From an uncultured Eubacteriales bacterium (GTDB lineage: Bacteria > Bacillota > Clostridia > UMGS1810): a stretch of 13,244 nt of DNA. The notes under the pieces are model-generated. The model was given only the letters and a program-made list of their open reading frames with translations, searched no databases and was not told where the DNA came from. The stretch spans positions 1-13,244 of the forward strand of contig CABUQL010000013.1 in NCBI GenBank assembly GCA_902493665.1. The letters run 5' to 3'. Below are positions 6,010 to 13,244 of the stretch, piece by piece (within the stretch, counting starts at the first letter, position 1; the number at the start of each line of letters is the position of its first letter). Both the position numbers and the translations under genes were made by a program.

Positions 6010-7818
6010 TTATTTTCCGATAACATAGCTTCCCATAAATAGTATTTCGCCGTTTGTGTTGTCCCTTATAATAAATGTGAACGGCTTGTCAAATTTAACT
6101 TCAACGGGAATCGGATCGGGCATAGCCGCGGTTGCTTTCACAAAAATACCCGTAACCGCAGCAGCCTCTGTGTCTTTTTCGTTTACATCGATATATGTTT
6201 TATGAACCGCGTCCGTAACATACGCTTTTTCGGAGCCTAAATCAAGCATTTTTGACAAATCCGATTTTGCGGGCGCAAATGCGTCCGTTATACCGAGGAT
6301 TTTAAGTATTGTGCTAAGCAATGATGTAAATTCAATCTTAAATTTCGGCATTGAAAGCGACACATAAGTGTTTTTGGGTTTTGTGTTCACAAGATAAGCG
6401 GAATTTAAAATTTCAGCAGGATTTTCGCAAAGTTTGCCGTCGTTTTGTGACATTACATACATTGAAAAGTTTAAATTGCTTTTTTCCGTTCCCGTATAAT
6501 TTCCGTTTTCGTCTGTTTTGTCAACAAAATTTTTATACGGAAGCTCGATTATTTTCACTTTTCCGTCGTCAACGTAATTGTAATATCCTGTTCTGTTCAT
6601 AAAATCAATTGAAGTTTTGCTGCCGGAAATATCGTAAAAATCGTCTTTCTTTGTTTTTCTTTCATCAAATTCATTGAGCCATGAGCCCTTAAAATATACT
6701 GCATTGATAAGTGCAGCCGCAAAATCGGGATTATCTGTAATGCTCTTGATTTTGCCGTTTGTTTTATCGCTTACCCAGCTGTTTATCTCATTTACCGCAT
6801 TTTTGTTATCGGTAACTTTTGATTCGCCGTTGAAACTGTCTTTTATAACGTTTTCAAAATCTTTTCCAAATGATGCATTAACGTTGTCCTTGTTAAGCCA
6901 TACGGAATTTGATATGTTAACTTTAAGTGCGTCAAATGCGGCGTAATCTTTAATAAGATTTTTGATTTTTCCGTTGTAATCGTTTAAATTTTCCACACCG
7001 AATGCATTTAAAATCTGGCTTTGCGTTTCACCGTCGGCGCCGTTTGCAAGCATCATAAGCGCAGTTTTTATTGAAAGCGGAGAAAACATATAGTTTTCAT
7101 TTTTGGGTATGTACGAATTTATTTTATCTTCAAATCCGGTTTGCTTAATACCGCCATTGTCATCTTTATTTTCGGAAAATATTTTTTCGTAATCGATATC
7201 GCTGTTTATCTGTGCAAGTTTTTTGTAAAAAACTTCACCGTCTTTTGCTTTTAAATTCATTATGTCGCAAATCATAACGGCACATTCGCCTCTTTTGGCA
7301 AACTCGTCTGATGCAGAAAGCCTTTTTGTTATATCCGTGCACAAGTCAAACGTATCTTTTGCATAGTTTTCAATGTTTTCCGTTGTTGCGCCGTCATATC
7401 CCAAAACACAAAGGAGCATTTTTGCCATTTCTTTTCCCGTAACGCTTCTCTCGGGATCAAAAGTTTCTGACGTTACACCGTGAATAATTCCGAGTTTTTT
7501 CGCCGTGCAGATTTCTTTATATGCCCAGTGACCGTCAATGTCGGAAAATTCGGGTTTCATCGCTCCGAGCGCACCGAGCGTTCCGGGATAAATTCTAAGC
7601 ATCAAAGCTGCCGCCTCTGCCCTTGTTACATTTTTATCAAGCTCAAATCCGTTTCCTGTCCCCAAAAGGATTTTTGCCTCGTTAAGCTTACTTGCGTCCT
7701 CCGATTCAAGAACCGTTTTGTAAGACGGGTCGCCGCTTATCTTTCCGTCATCTGCCCATGCATATGAAAAGATAAGCAAAAATGAAATAATTAAACACAC
7801 AGCCCTTTTAATTTTCAT
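6010..7818 (-). CDS. Secreted SLH-domain protein with a complete serpin (serine protease inhibitor) domain
   Basis: The 602-residue protein starts with a signal peptide (KIKR, hydrophobic 6-20, likely cleavage after AWA at 22). SLH-like repeats follow: 46-90, 91-140 (FSDIDGHWAYKEI, then GVTSETFDPERSVTGKEMAKML) and a more divergent third at about 155-192. These normally anchor proteins non-covalently to cell-wall polymers. A serpin domain occupies 228-602, with FSPLSI (245-250), LINAVYFKGSW (370-380), VSLSMPKFKIE (486-496), the hinge at 547-556 and FDKPFTFIIRD (576-586). Serpins trap serine or cysteine proteases through their reactive loop (about 547-573). The hinge is alanine-rich as in inhibitory members, but position P15 is Asp549 instead of Gly. 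It starts 5 nt after GGAGGAG (7824-7830). I see no clear promoter in 7831-7889. It is probably a single-gene unit. Confidence 0.9.
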   Translation of the reverse strand: MKIKRAVCLIISFLLIFSYAWADDGKISGDPSYKTVLESEDASKLNEAKILLGTGNGFELDKNVTRAEAAALMLRIYPGTLGALGAMKPEFSDIDGHWAYKEICTAKKLGIIHGVTSETFDPERSVTGKEMAKMLLCVLGYDGATTENIENYAKDTFDLCTDITKRLSASDEFAKRGECAVMICDIMNLKAKDGEVFYKKLAQINSDIDYEKIFSENKDDNGGIKQTGFEDKINSYIPKNENYMFSPLSIKTALMMLANGADGETQSQILNAFGVENLNDYNGKIKNLIKDYAAFDALKVNISNSVWLNKDNVNASFGKDFENVIKDSFNGESKVTDNKNAVNEINSWVSDKTNGKIKSITDNPDFAAALINAVYFKGSWLNEFDERKTKKDDFYDISGSKTSIDFMNRTGYYNYVDDGKVKIIELPYKNFVDKTDENGNYTGTEKSNLNFSMYVMSQNDGKLCENPAEILNSAYLVNTKPKNTYVSLSMPKFKIEFTSLLSTILKILGITDAFAPAKSDLSKMLDLGSEKAYVTDAVHKTYIDVNEKDTEAAAVTGIFVKATAAMPDPIPVEVKFDKPFTFIIRDNTNGEILFMGSYVIGK

Positions 7819-7889
7819 AAAAACTCCTCCTTTTTAAACTGCTCTTTAAAACACAAAGAAATCAAAACATTTAAATTAATTTCAACATT

Positions 7890-7913
7890 AAAAAACGGCC
7901 GAAATCCGACCGT
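7890..7913 (-). terminator. Intrinsic terminator of the LtaS-family gene
   Basis: On the minus strand ACGGTCG (7907-7913) pairs with CGGCCGT (7895-7901) with one G-U pair and a 5-nt loop, followed by TTTTT. It lies about 57 nt after the stop codon of the transferase gene and separates it from the serpin gene. A second, wider inverted repeat (7922-7928 with 7966-7972) spans the stop codon and probably has no separate role. Confidence 0.85.
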
Positions 7914-7969
7914 CTTTACACTAACGGATTTTCTGTATTTTAGACGTTTGTTTTTTCCAAAAAGTTCCG

Positions 7970-9850
7970 TTACTTTTCATATTCTTTAAGGTTTTTATAC
8001 TGACAAATTGCATACTCATTTATGAGCTTTTTGCCATTGCTGCTTAAATTTTCGGTAAATTTTCCGTTTTCAATGTAAAAAATCGGAGAAATAACGCTGA
8101 CGCTTTTTTCAACCTCATTTGTAAAACGGTAATAAGCGGGAACGCTCATATTTGTAAAATCAAGAAATTTGCCCGTTAAAAAGTTTGACGATATAAGTTC
8201 CTGTTCGCCTTTTTTCGTTTCAAGTCCGTTTTGAGCCTCATATTCCTTTGCGGCATTGTTTGCACACATCACATAAGGAATTTTATACTTTTTAACAATG
8301 CTTTCCTCGCTTGAGCCGGAAACGTCATATCCCAGATACTCATATCCCTTGTATTCCGCATCAAGATACGGCAGATGGTCGCCGAAAAACACAAGATAAG
8401 TCGGCTTGTCAACAGTATTTATATAATCCATAACCTCGCCCAAAAGCGCGTCTGCATTGGCAAGCCCTTCGGCATAGTTATTTATTATATTATACATATC
8501 GTTTGACATATCCGACGGTTTTACATATCTTGGAGTGTCATACGTTTCATCGCTTTTGTAAGGACCGTGGTTCTGTATTGTTACCGTAAAGTTAAAATAC
8601 GGCTTACTGCTTGTTTCAAGATGTTTTTTGTAATTGTCAATAATAAGTTTTGATGTTTCGCTGTCGGCAGTATAATAGTTGATTTTTTTAAGGTCGCCCG
8701 ACAAATCTTCAAGTGTTATAAAATCGTCAAATCCCATTTTTGCATAAACGCTTTCGCGGTTATAAAACCAGTTGTGACCCGGATGAATTGCAAGCGTATC
8801 ATACCCCTGAGATTTCAAATACTGAGGCAGGCAATAAAGCGGCTTATGGATATAAGAATTGTATACCGACGGCATTGTTTTGCTTATGAGCGAAATGTTA
8901 TCTCCGCTTAAAAATTCAAATTCGGTTGACGCCGTACTTCCGGCAAATCCCGGCACAATCATACTTCCGTAAACGCCTTCGCTTCGGAGTCTTCTCATAT
9001 TTTCAAGAGGCTTCATACCCGGATAAAACTCCGCTTTTTCACATTCTTCCATATCAAAAAAAGCTTCGCTCATAATTCCTATAATGTTTGGTTTATATTC
9101 GCCTTTGCTTTCTTTATCCTCTTTGTCGTATTTGTCAAGTATATTGTAATACTCGCTTACACTGTATCCGTCGGGCTTTTCGTATCCCGTATCTTTTATG
9201 CCGACAAGAAACGAATAAACAAGCCCTTTATTTGAAATAAGGCTTACTTCGTTGTAATCTCCCGCAAAACTCGGGAGAGAATCGTAAAGCGCTTTGTTCC
9301 GATATATTCCGAGGTATGCCCCTGCCATTAAAAGAACGTCCAAAAGCAACACCGCACCTCTTTTTAAAAACGGTGTTTTTTTATTTTTAACTGCCGCCAA
9401 AACGAATACAAAAAGCAGAAAACTCATCAAAAAAACAATAAACAGTTTTACACTGAATCCGAACGAATAGTTTTTTGTGATATTAAAAGCCTCTCCGGCT
9501 AAAATAATATCGGAAAACTTAAATGCCTCGGCACGGAAAACCACTTTATAATGATTTATAAAAAGCGCAATGTCAAGCATAAGGCCGGTTAAAAGAAACG
9601 ACACCCACACTCTGTTTGTAAGGCAGTAAACAAAAAGCATTACAAGGAAAACGGGTATAAAGTTAAAAACAACTATTACGGGCGACGTAAGAAACGTTAA
9701 ATACCCTCCCGCATTAGCGCCGTTTTGCGCAACTGCCTGAAACATAACGCAGAAAAACGACAAAAGCGCCATTATGAGAACTGAAGTTAATATTCCCGAT
9801 TCTATTTTAATTGATGAAAGAATTTTCTTAGTTTTATCTTTAAAATTCAC
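7970..9850 (-). CDS. LtaS-family membrane phosphoglycerol transferase (lipoteichoic acid synthase-like, sulfatase fold)
   Basis: The 626-residue protein has five predicted membrane segments near 20-40, 55-77, 82-99, 133-155 and 165-182, then an extracellular alkaline phosphatase/sulfatase-fold domain. Catalytic features match LtaS: MSEAF with metal-binding E262, the nucleophile T306 in GFAGSTASTEFEFLSG, H428 in QNHGP, and D491-H492 in FFGDHLP. LtaS enzymes move glycerolphosphate units from phosphatidylglycerol to a growing chain on a glycolipid anchor; related members act only as primases or modify other polymers, and the exact substrate cannot be read here. The GTG start (9848-9850) is supported by GGAGGT (9860-9865) 9 nt upstream. 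The gene is monocistronic, with its own promoter (9884-9912) and terminator. Confidence 0.9.
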   Translation of the reverse strand: MNFKDKTKKILSSIKIESGILTSVLIMALLSFFCVMFQAVAQNGANAGGYLTFLTSPVIVVFNFIPVFLVMLFVYCLTNRVWVSFLLTGLMLDIALFINHYKVVFRAEAFKFSDIILAGEAFNITKNYSFGFSVKLFIVFLMSFLLFVFVLAAVKNKKTPFLKRGAVLLLDVLLMAGAYLGIYRNKALYDSLPSFAGDYNEVSLISNKGLVYSFLVGIKDTGYEKPDGYSVSEYYNILDKYDKEDKESKGEYKPNIIGIMSEAFFDMEECEKAEFYPGMKPLENMRRLRSEGVYGSMIVPGFAGSTASTEFEFLSGDNISLISKTMPSVYNSYIHKPLYCLPQYLKSQGYDTLAIHPGHNWFYNRESVYAKMGFDDFITLEDLSGDLKKINYYTADSETSKLIIDNYKKHLETSSKPYFNFTVTIQNHGPYKSDETYDTPRYVKPSDMSNDMYNIINNYAEGLANADALLGEVMDYINTVDKPTYLVFFGDHLPYLDAEYKGYEYLGYDVSGSSEESIVKKYKIPYVMCANNAAKEYEAQNGLETKKGEQELISSNFLTGKFLDFTNMSVPAYYRFTNEVEKSVSVISPIFYIENGKFTENLSSNGKKLINEYAICQYKNLKEYEK

Positions 9851-9883
9851 TGTTTTTGCACCTCCGACCGAAAACTATATGCT

Positions 9884-9912
9884 ATTTTATCACTTTTTTA
9901 ACAATTTGTCAA
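9884..9912 (-). promoter_or_regulatory. Near-consensus sigma-A promoter of the LtaS-family gene
   Basis: On the minus strand a perfect TTGACA (9907-9912), a 17-nt spacer and TAAAAT (9884-9889) with a TGa extension give one of the strongest promoters in the window. Transcription would start near 9877, with a leader of about 27 nt. Confidence 0.88.
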
Positions 9913-9964
9913 AAAATACAGTCGGTTTTTCTCAAAAAATGTAAATGTTTTTTTGGCGGACATG

Positions 9965-9993
9965 TTGTATTTTTCCTTAATTTGTGATATCAT
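9965..9993 (+). promoter_or_regulatory. Promoter of the isomerase-acyl-CoA synthetase fusion gene
   Basis: TTGTAT (9965-9970), 17 nt, and TATCAT (9988-9993) preceded by TGa form a plausible extended -10 promoter. Transcription would start near 10000, which supports the GTG at 10054 as the start codon and not the upstream in-frame TTG at 10009. Confidence 0.6.
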
Positions 9994-10021
9994 AATACAA
10001 ATTATGATTTGTTTCATAATT
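9989..10021. repeat. Three alternating CATAAT half-sites at the fusion-gene promoter (candidate operator)
   Basis: ATCATAAT (9989-9996) and ATTATGAT (10001-10008) form an 8-bp inverted repeat with a 4-nt spacer, overlapping the -10 and start site. AATTATGA (10000-10007) also pairs with TCATAATT (10014-10021). The array could be an operator or a small hairpin in the leader. The DNA here is AT-rich, so chance is a real alternative. Confidence 0.35.
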
Positions 10022-10053
10022 ATATTTTTAATCCAATGAAAGGAATGATGACT

Positions 10054-12573
10054 GTGAAGTTGAGTTTTTCAACGCTTGCCTGCCCTTACTACAGCTGGAC
10101 AGACATTTACTCAATGGCTAAGGACCTGCATTTTAACGGTATTGAAGTCCGCGGCCTGGGCAATGATATTTTTGCCGTCAAAGCAAAACCGTTTACTGAC
10201 GATAAGCTACCGGAGACAATTGAAAAGCTAAAACTACTAGGTCTTGAAATTCCTTGTTTATCTTCAGGCTGCTGCATCAGCGACAGAGAATCTTACGACC
10301 GTGTAATAAGCGAAATCACACAATACATAATACTTGCCGACAAGCTCGGCACTCCCTACATTCGTATTTTGGGAGATTTAAAAGCCGAACCCGGACAGGA
10401 AGCGGACGACGATTATGTTGTTTCAGTTCTTAAAACGCTTTCCGATATTTCGGGAAGATACAACGTAACTCTTCTTGTTGAATCAAACGGAATTTATGCC
10501 GACACAAAAAGACTCAGAAGAGTTTTGGACAGTGTTAATTCCGAAAACGTTGCAGCACTTTGGGACATGCACCATCCTTACAGATATTTTAATGAAAGCG
10601 CCGACGAAACCATTGAAAACTTAGGCTCTTACATTAAATTTGTGCATATTAAAGACAGTGTAACGGTAAACGGAAAAGTCCAGTACAGACTTATGGGCGA
10701 AGGCGATATTCCTGCCGACGATATGATAAATAAGCTCATAAATTCGGGTTATGACGGATATATTTCACTCGAATGGGTAAAACGCTGGGCAGATAACCTT
10801 TCCGATGCCGGCATTGTTTTCCCGCATTTTGCAAACTATATGCATCAGTTTAAAGATGTTAAAGAAGAACTTCAGCTTAATAATGCAAAAACGGGAAAAT
10901 ATATCTGGAAAAAAGAACGGCTTATCGACGAAACATTCCCCGATGTTCTCGACAGAGTTATAAAAGAATTTCCGAATCAGTATGCTTTTAAATATACGGA
11001 ACTCGATTACACAAGAACATACAAAGAATTCGGCGAAGATGTTGATAACTTTGCACGCGCTCTTATAGCTATGGGCGTTAAAAAAGGCGACCACGTTGCA
11101 ATCTGGGCAACAAACGTTCCGCAGTGGTACATAACATTCTGGGCGGCAACGAAAATCGGTGCGATTCTTGTTACGGTAAACACCGCATACAAAATTCACG
11201 AAGCCGAATACCTTTTAAAACAGTCCGACACGCACACGCTTGTAATGATTGACGGCTACAAGGATTCCGACTACGTTGAAATCATAAAAACGCTTTGTCC
11301 TCAGCTTGAAACAAGCGAACCCGGTCAGCTTTATTCAATGCGTCTTCCGTATCTTAAAAACATTATTACAATCGACAGCAAACAAAAAGGCTGCTACACT
11401 TGGAATGAAGCAATGGAACTCGGGAAAACCGTTCCCGCTTCGGAGGTTGACAAAAGAAGAGAAAAAATCCACAAAGACGATGTCTGCAATATGCAGTACA
11501 CATCGGGAACAACAGGTTTTCCGAAAGGCGTTATGCTTACGCATTACAATGTTGTTAACAACGGAAAAGCTATCGGCGACTGCATGGATTTGTCCACTGC
11601 TGACAAAATGATGATTCAGGTTCCGATGTTCCACTGTTTCGGTATGGTTCTTGCAATGACGGCGTCTGTTACACACGGTACAACAATGTGTCCTATCACG
11701 GCTTTCTCGCCGAGAAAAGGACTTGACTGCATAAACAAAGAGCAAATAACCGCTTTCCACGGTGTGCCGACTATGTTTATTGCAATGCTTGAACACGAAA
11801 ACTTTGAAAAAACAGATTTTTCGCATATGAGAACGGGAATTATGGCAGGAAGCCCCTGCCCTGTTAAAGTTATGCAGGACGTTGTTGACAAAATGCATAT
11901 GACGGATATTTGTATTACATACGGTCAGACAGAAGCGTCGCCCGGATGCACAATGAGCAAAACCACAGACTCAATCGATGCGAGAGTTAACACGGTCGGA
12001 ACAAATATTTTCGGTGTTGAATGTAAAATCGTCGACCCCGAAACATATGAAGATCTTCCCGACAACACCGACGGCGAATTTGTTGCAAGAGGCTATAACA
12101 TAATGAAGGGATATTACAAAATGCCCGAAGCAACACAGGCCGCAATTGACAAAGACGGCTGGCTCCACACAGGCGACCTTGCAAGAAGAACGAGCGACGG
12201 TTACTTTAAAATTACGGGAAGAATTAAGGATATGATTATCCGAGGCGGCGAAAACATTTACCCCAAAGAAATCGAAGAATTTATTTATACTCACGATAAA
12301 GTTAAAGACGTTCAGGTTATCGGCGTTCCCGATGAACAGTACGGCGAAGAAATTATGGCATGCATCATCTTAAAAGACGGCGAAACCTCTTCGGAAGAAG
12401 AAATCAAGCAGTTTGTAAGAGATAATATGGCAAAACATAAAGTTCCCAGATACGTTGATTTCGTCGATGAATTCCCGATGAACGCAGCAGGAAAAATCTT
12501 GAAATATAAAATGCGCGAAGCAGCGGTTGAAAAACTTAAACTTCATAAAGCAGATGAAATAGTAACTGCGTAA
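10054..12573 (+). CDS. Fusion: sugar isomerase/epimerase TIM barrel (N-terminal) and AMP-forming acyl-CoA synthetase (C-terminal)
   Basis: I start at the GTG 10054-10056, 9 nt after AAAGGA (10039-10044), giving 839 residues that begin MKLSFSTLACP, the usual opening of the xylose isomerase-like/AP endonuclease 2 TIM-barrel family. Residues about 1-265 carry a plausible metal set: E143 (LLVESN), D171 and H173-H174 (WDMHH), H198 (FVHIKD) and E240 (SLEW). Residues about 285-839 are an ANL-type ligase: YTSGTTGFPKG (482-492), YGQTEASP (623-630), GWLHTGDL (702-709), GRIKD (722-726) and the A10 lysine K814 in GKILK. It should activate a carboxylic acid via an acyl-AMP to a CoA thioester; the region most resembles FadD-like fatty acyl-CoA ligases. 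The frame runs through the linker without a break. The acid, the sugar substrate and the link between the halves are unknown. Confidence 0.9.
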   Translation: MKLSFSTLACPYYSWTDIYSMAKDLHFNGIEVRGLGNDIFAVKAKPFTDDKLPETIEKLKLLGLEIPCLSSGCCISDRESYDRVISEITQYIILADKLGTPYIRILGDLKAEPGQEADDDYVVSVLKTLSDISGRYNVTLLVESNGIYADTKRLRRVLDSVNSENVAALWDMHHPYRYFNESADETIENLGSYIKFVHIKDSVTVNGKVQYRLMGEGDIPADDMINKLINSGYDGYISLEWVKRWADNLSDAGIVFPHFANYMHQFKDVKEELQLNNAKTGKYIWKKERLIDETFPDVLDRVIKEFPNQYAFKYTELDYTRTYKEFGEDVDNFARALIAMGVKKGDHVAIWATNVPQWYITFWAATKIGAILVTVNTAYKIHEAEYLLKQSDTHTLVMIDGYKDSDYVEIIKTLCPQLETSEPGQLYSMRLPYLKNIITIDSKQKGCYTWNEAMELGKTVPASEVDKRREKIHKDDVCNMQYTSGTTGFPKGVMLTHYNVVNNGKAIGDCMDLSTADKMMIQVPMFHCFGMVLAMTASVTHGTTMCPITAFSPRKGLDCINKEQITAFHGVPTMFIAMLEHENFEKTDFSHMRTGIMAGSPCPVKVMQDVVDKMHMTDICITYGQTEASPGCTMSKTTDSIDARVNTVGTNIFGVECKIVDPETYEDLPDNTDGEFVARGYNIMKGYYKMPEATQAAIDKDGWLHTGDLARRTSDGYFKITGRIKDMIIRGGENIYPKEIEEFIYTHDKVKDVQVIGVPDEQYGEEIMACIILKDGETSSEEEIKQFVRDNMAKHKVPRYVDFVDEFPMNAAGKILKYKMREAAVEKLKLHKADEIVTA

Positions 12574-12614
12574 GATTTGCTAAACACAAATAGAATAATC
12601 TTTTTAAATTCTAT

Positions 12615-12657
12615 AAAAAGCGTACACACTAACAATGTGACGCTTTTTATTTTTTTG
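12615..12657 (+). terminator. Intrinsic terminator after the fusion gene
   Basis: AAAAAGCGT (12615-12623) pairs with ACGCTTTTT (12640-12648), and the stem continues with CACA (12625-12628) and TGTG (12636-12639) past one bulged A. A T-rich tail to 12657 follows. It isolates the fusion gene from spoVT. Confidence 0.88.
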
Positions 12658-12698
12658 TATTTTAAATAAATTTTTCCAATACAAAATCTGCCTTATTT

Positions 12699-12728
12699 TG
12701 AATAAGCGCAAAAATTTTACAAATAATA
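12699..12728 (+). promoter_or_regulatory. Sigma-G-like promoter of spoVT
   Basis: TGAATA (12699-12704), 17 nt, then AATAATA (12722-12728) match the forespore sigma-G pattern GHATR-N17/18-CATWHTA at all but one -10 position. spoVT is sigma-G dependent in B. subtilis, which supports the reading. No convincing sigma-A pair with proper spacing was seen between the terminator and the gene. Confidence 0.6.
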
Positions 12729-12766
12729 CTTAATATAAAATTGAAATGCAAAAAGGAGTTATATAT

Positions 12767-13244
12767 ATGAAAGCAACGGGAATTGTAAGAAGAATTGACG
12801 ACCTGGGCCGTGTTGTTATACCGAAAGAAATAAGGCGCACAATGAGAATCAGAGAAGGAGACCCGCTTGAAATTTATACAAACCGCGACGGCGAAGTGAT
12901 TTTCAAAAAATACTCACCCATAGGCGAGCTTTCTGATTTTGCGTCGCAATACGCCGAAACACTTTACAAAACTGCCGGAACGCCGGCATGCATAACCGAC
13001 AAAGACACAGTAATTGCCATTTCGGGAGCTGCGAAAAAAGATTTTATCGACAAAAGACTCAGCGACGATATTGAAAGAATTCTTGACGAAAAATCACCGT
13101 TTATCCAAAACGGACGCGACTCAAAAGTCCCCTCTGTTATTGACGGCGAAAAATACAGTGCCGGTATAGTTGTGCCCATTATTTCGGAGGGCGATACAAT
13201 AGGAAGCGTTATTATGCTTAAAGATTCACCCGAAAAAGCACTCG
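12767..13244 (+). CDS. spoVT: Stage V sporulation protein T, forespore transcription regulator (3' end beyond the window)
   Basis: The frame from the ATG at 12767 is open to the edge, giving 159 complete codons; B. subtilis SpoVT has 178 residues, so about 20 should be missing. The first 50 residues are a clear AbrB/SpoVT swapped-hairpin DNA-binding domain (MKATGIVRRIDDLGRVVIPKEIRR, shown here in two parts: MKATGIVRRIDD and LGRVVIPKEIRR), and residues from about 56 form the GAF-like domain (SDFASQYAETLYKTAGTPA onward). It adjusts late forespore gene expression, including germination and coat genes, downstream of sigma-G. AAGGAG (12753-12758) lies 8 nt before the ATG. The upstream promoter looks sigma-G dependent. 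Identification is strong because the N-terminus is nearly invariant in spore formers. Confidence 0.96.
   Translation, partial: MKATGIVRRIDDLGRVVIPKEIRRTMRIREGDPLEIYTNRDGEVIFKKYSPIGELSDFASQYAETLYKTAGTPACITDKDTVIAISGAAKKDFIDKRLSDDIERILDEKSPFIQNGRDSKVPSVIDGEKYSAGIVVPIISEGDTIGSVIMLKDSPEKAL

Noticed and set aside
10009..10053. Fifteen extra N-terminal residues on the fusion protein from a TTG at 10009
   Set aside because: The TTG lies about 9 nt from the predicted transcription start without a Shine-Dalgarno, and the barrel family begins at MKLSFSTL, matching the GTG at 10054.
11335..11898. A 187-residue minus-strand frame inside the acyl-CoA synthetase region
   Set aside because: It is a shadow of the clearly coding plus strand; it is rich in Cys, His and Arg as expected for an antisense frame and has no ribosome-binding site.

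Overview
The window looks like chromosomal DNA of a spore-forming, low-GC Firmicute of the class Clostridia, plausibly a gut or other anaerobic species. The signs are AT-rich intergenic DNA, strong GGAGG ribosome-binding sites with many GTG starts, an RNase J, a LtaS-type polymerase, and two sporulation-cycle genes at the edges: the N-terminal part of a GerA-family germinant receptor subunit on the left and most of spoVT on the right. No tRNA, rRNA, insertion sequence, CRISPR array or phage gene was seen.

Layout. (1) Positions 1-3204, minus strand: a serine biosynthesis operon, serC-serA-Dabb protein, driven by a strong promoter (TTGACT-N18-TATAAT) that has a perfect 12-bp palindrome in its spacer. 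It ends in a terminator-like hairpin whose 3' arm contains the Shine-Dalgarno of the next gene, the gerA-type subunit, which runs off the left edge. (2) 3259-4006: a divergent pair, a 74-aa XRE/Cro regulator (minus) and a 140-aa SLOG/DUF1273-like protein (plus), separated by overlapping promoters and two related palindromes that look like operators. (3) 4024-5927: an RNase J with its own promoter, a structured leader of about 155 nt and a bidirectional terminator. (4) 6010-7818, minus: a secreted surface protein combining SLH repeats with a complete serpin domain. (5) 7970-9912, minus: a LtaS-family membrane transferase with a near-consensus promoter and its own terminator. (6) 9965-12657, plus: an 839-aa fusion of a sugar isomerase/epimerase-type TIM barrel with an AMP-forming acyl-CoA synthetase, both active sites looking intact. 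(7) 12699-13244, plus: spoVT behind a sigma-G-like promoter.

How they fit together. Most of the window is housekeeping (serine synthesis, RNA decay, envelope polymer synthesis, sporulation). The accessory or less understood items are the XRE-SLOG pair, the SLH-serpin and the TIM barrel-acyl-CoA synthetase fusion. I see no evidence of a multi-gene novel system. The strongest candidates for unexplored biology are the fusion enzyme and the self-contained XRE-SLOG module. Four genes (serC, the RNase J gene, the XRE gene and the fusion) have longer in-frame extensions that I shortened to the start placed correctly behind a Shine-Dalgarno sequence.
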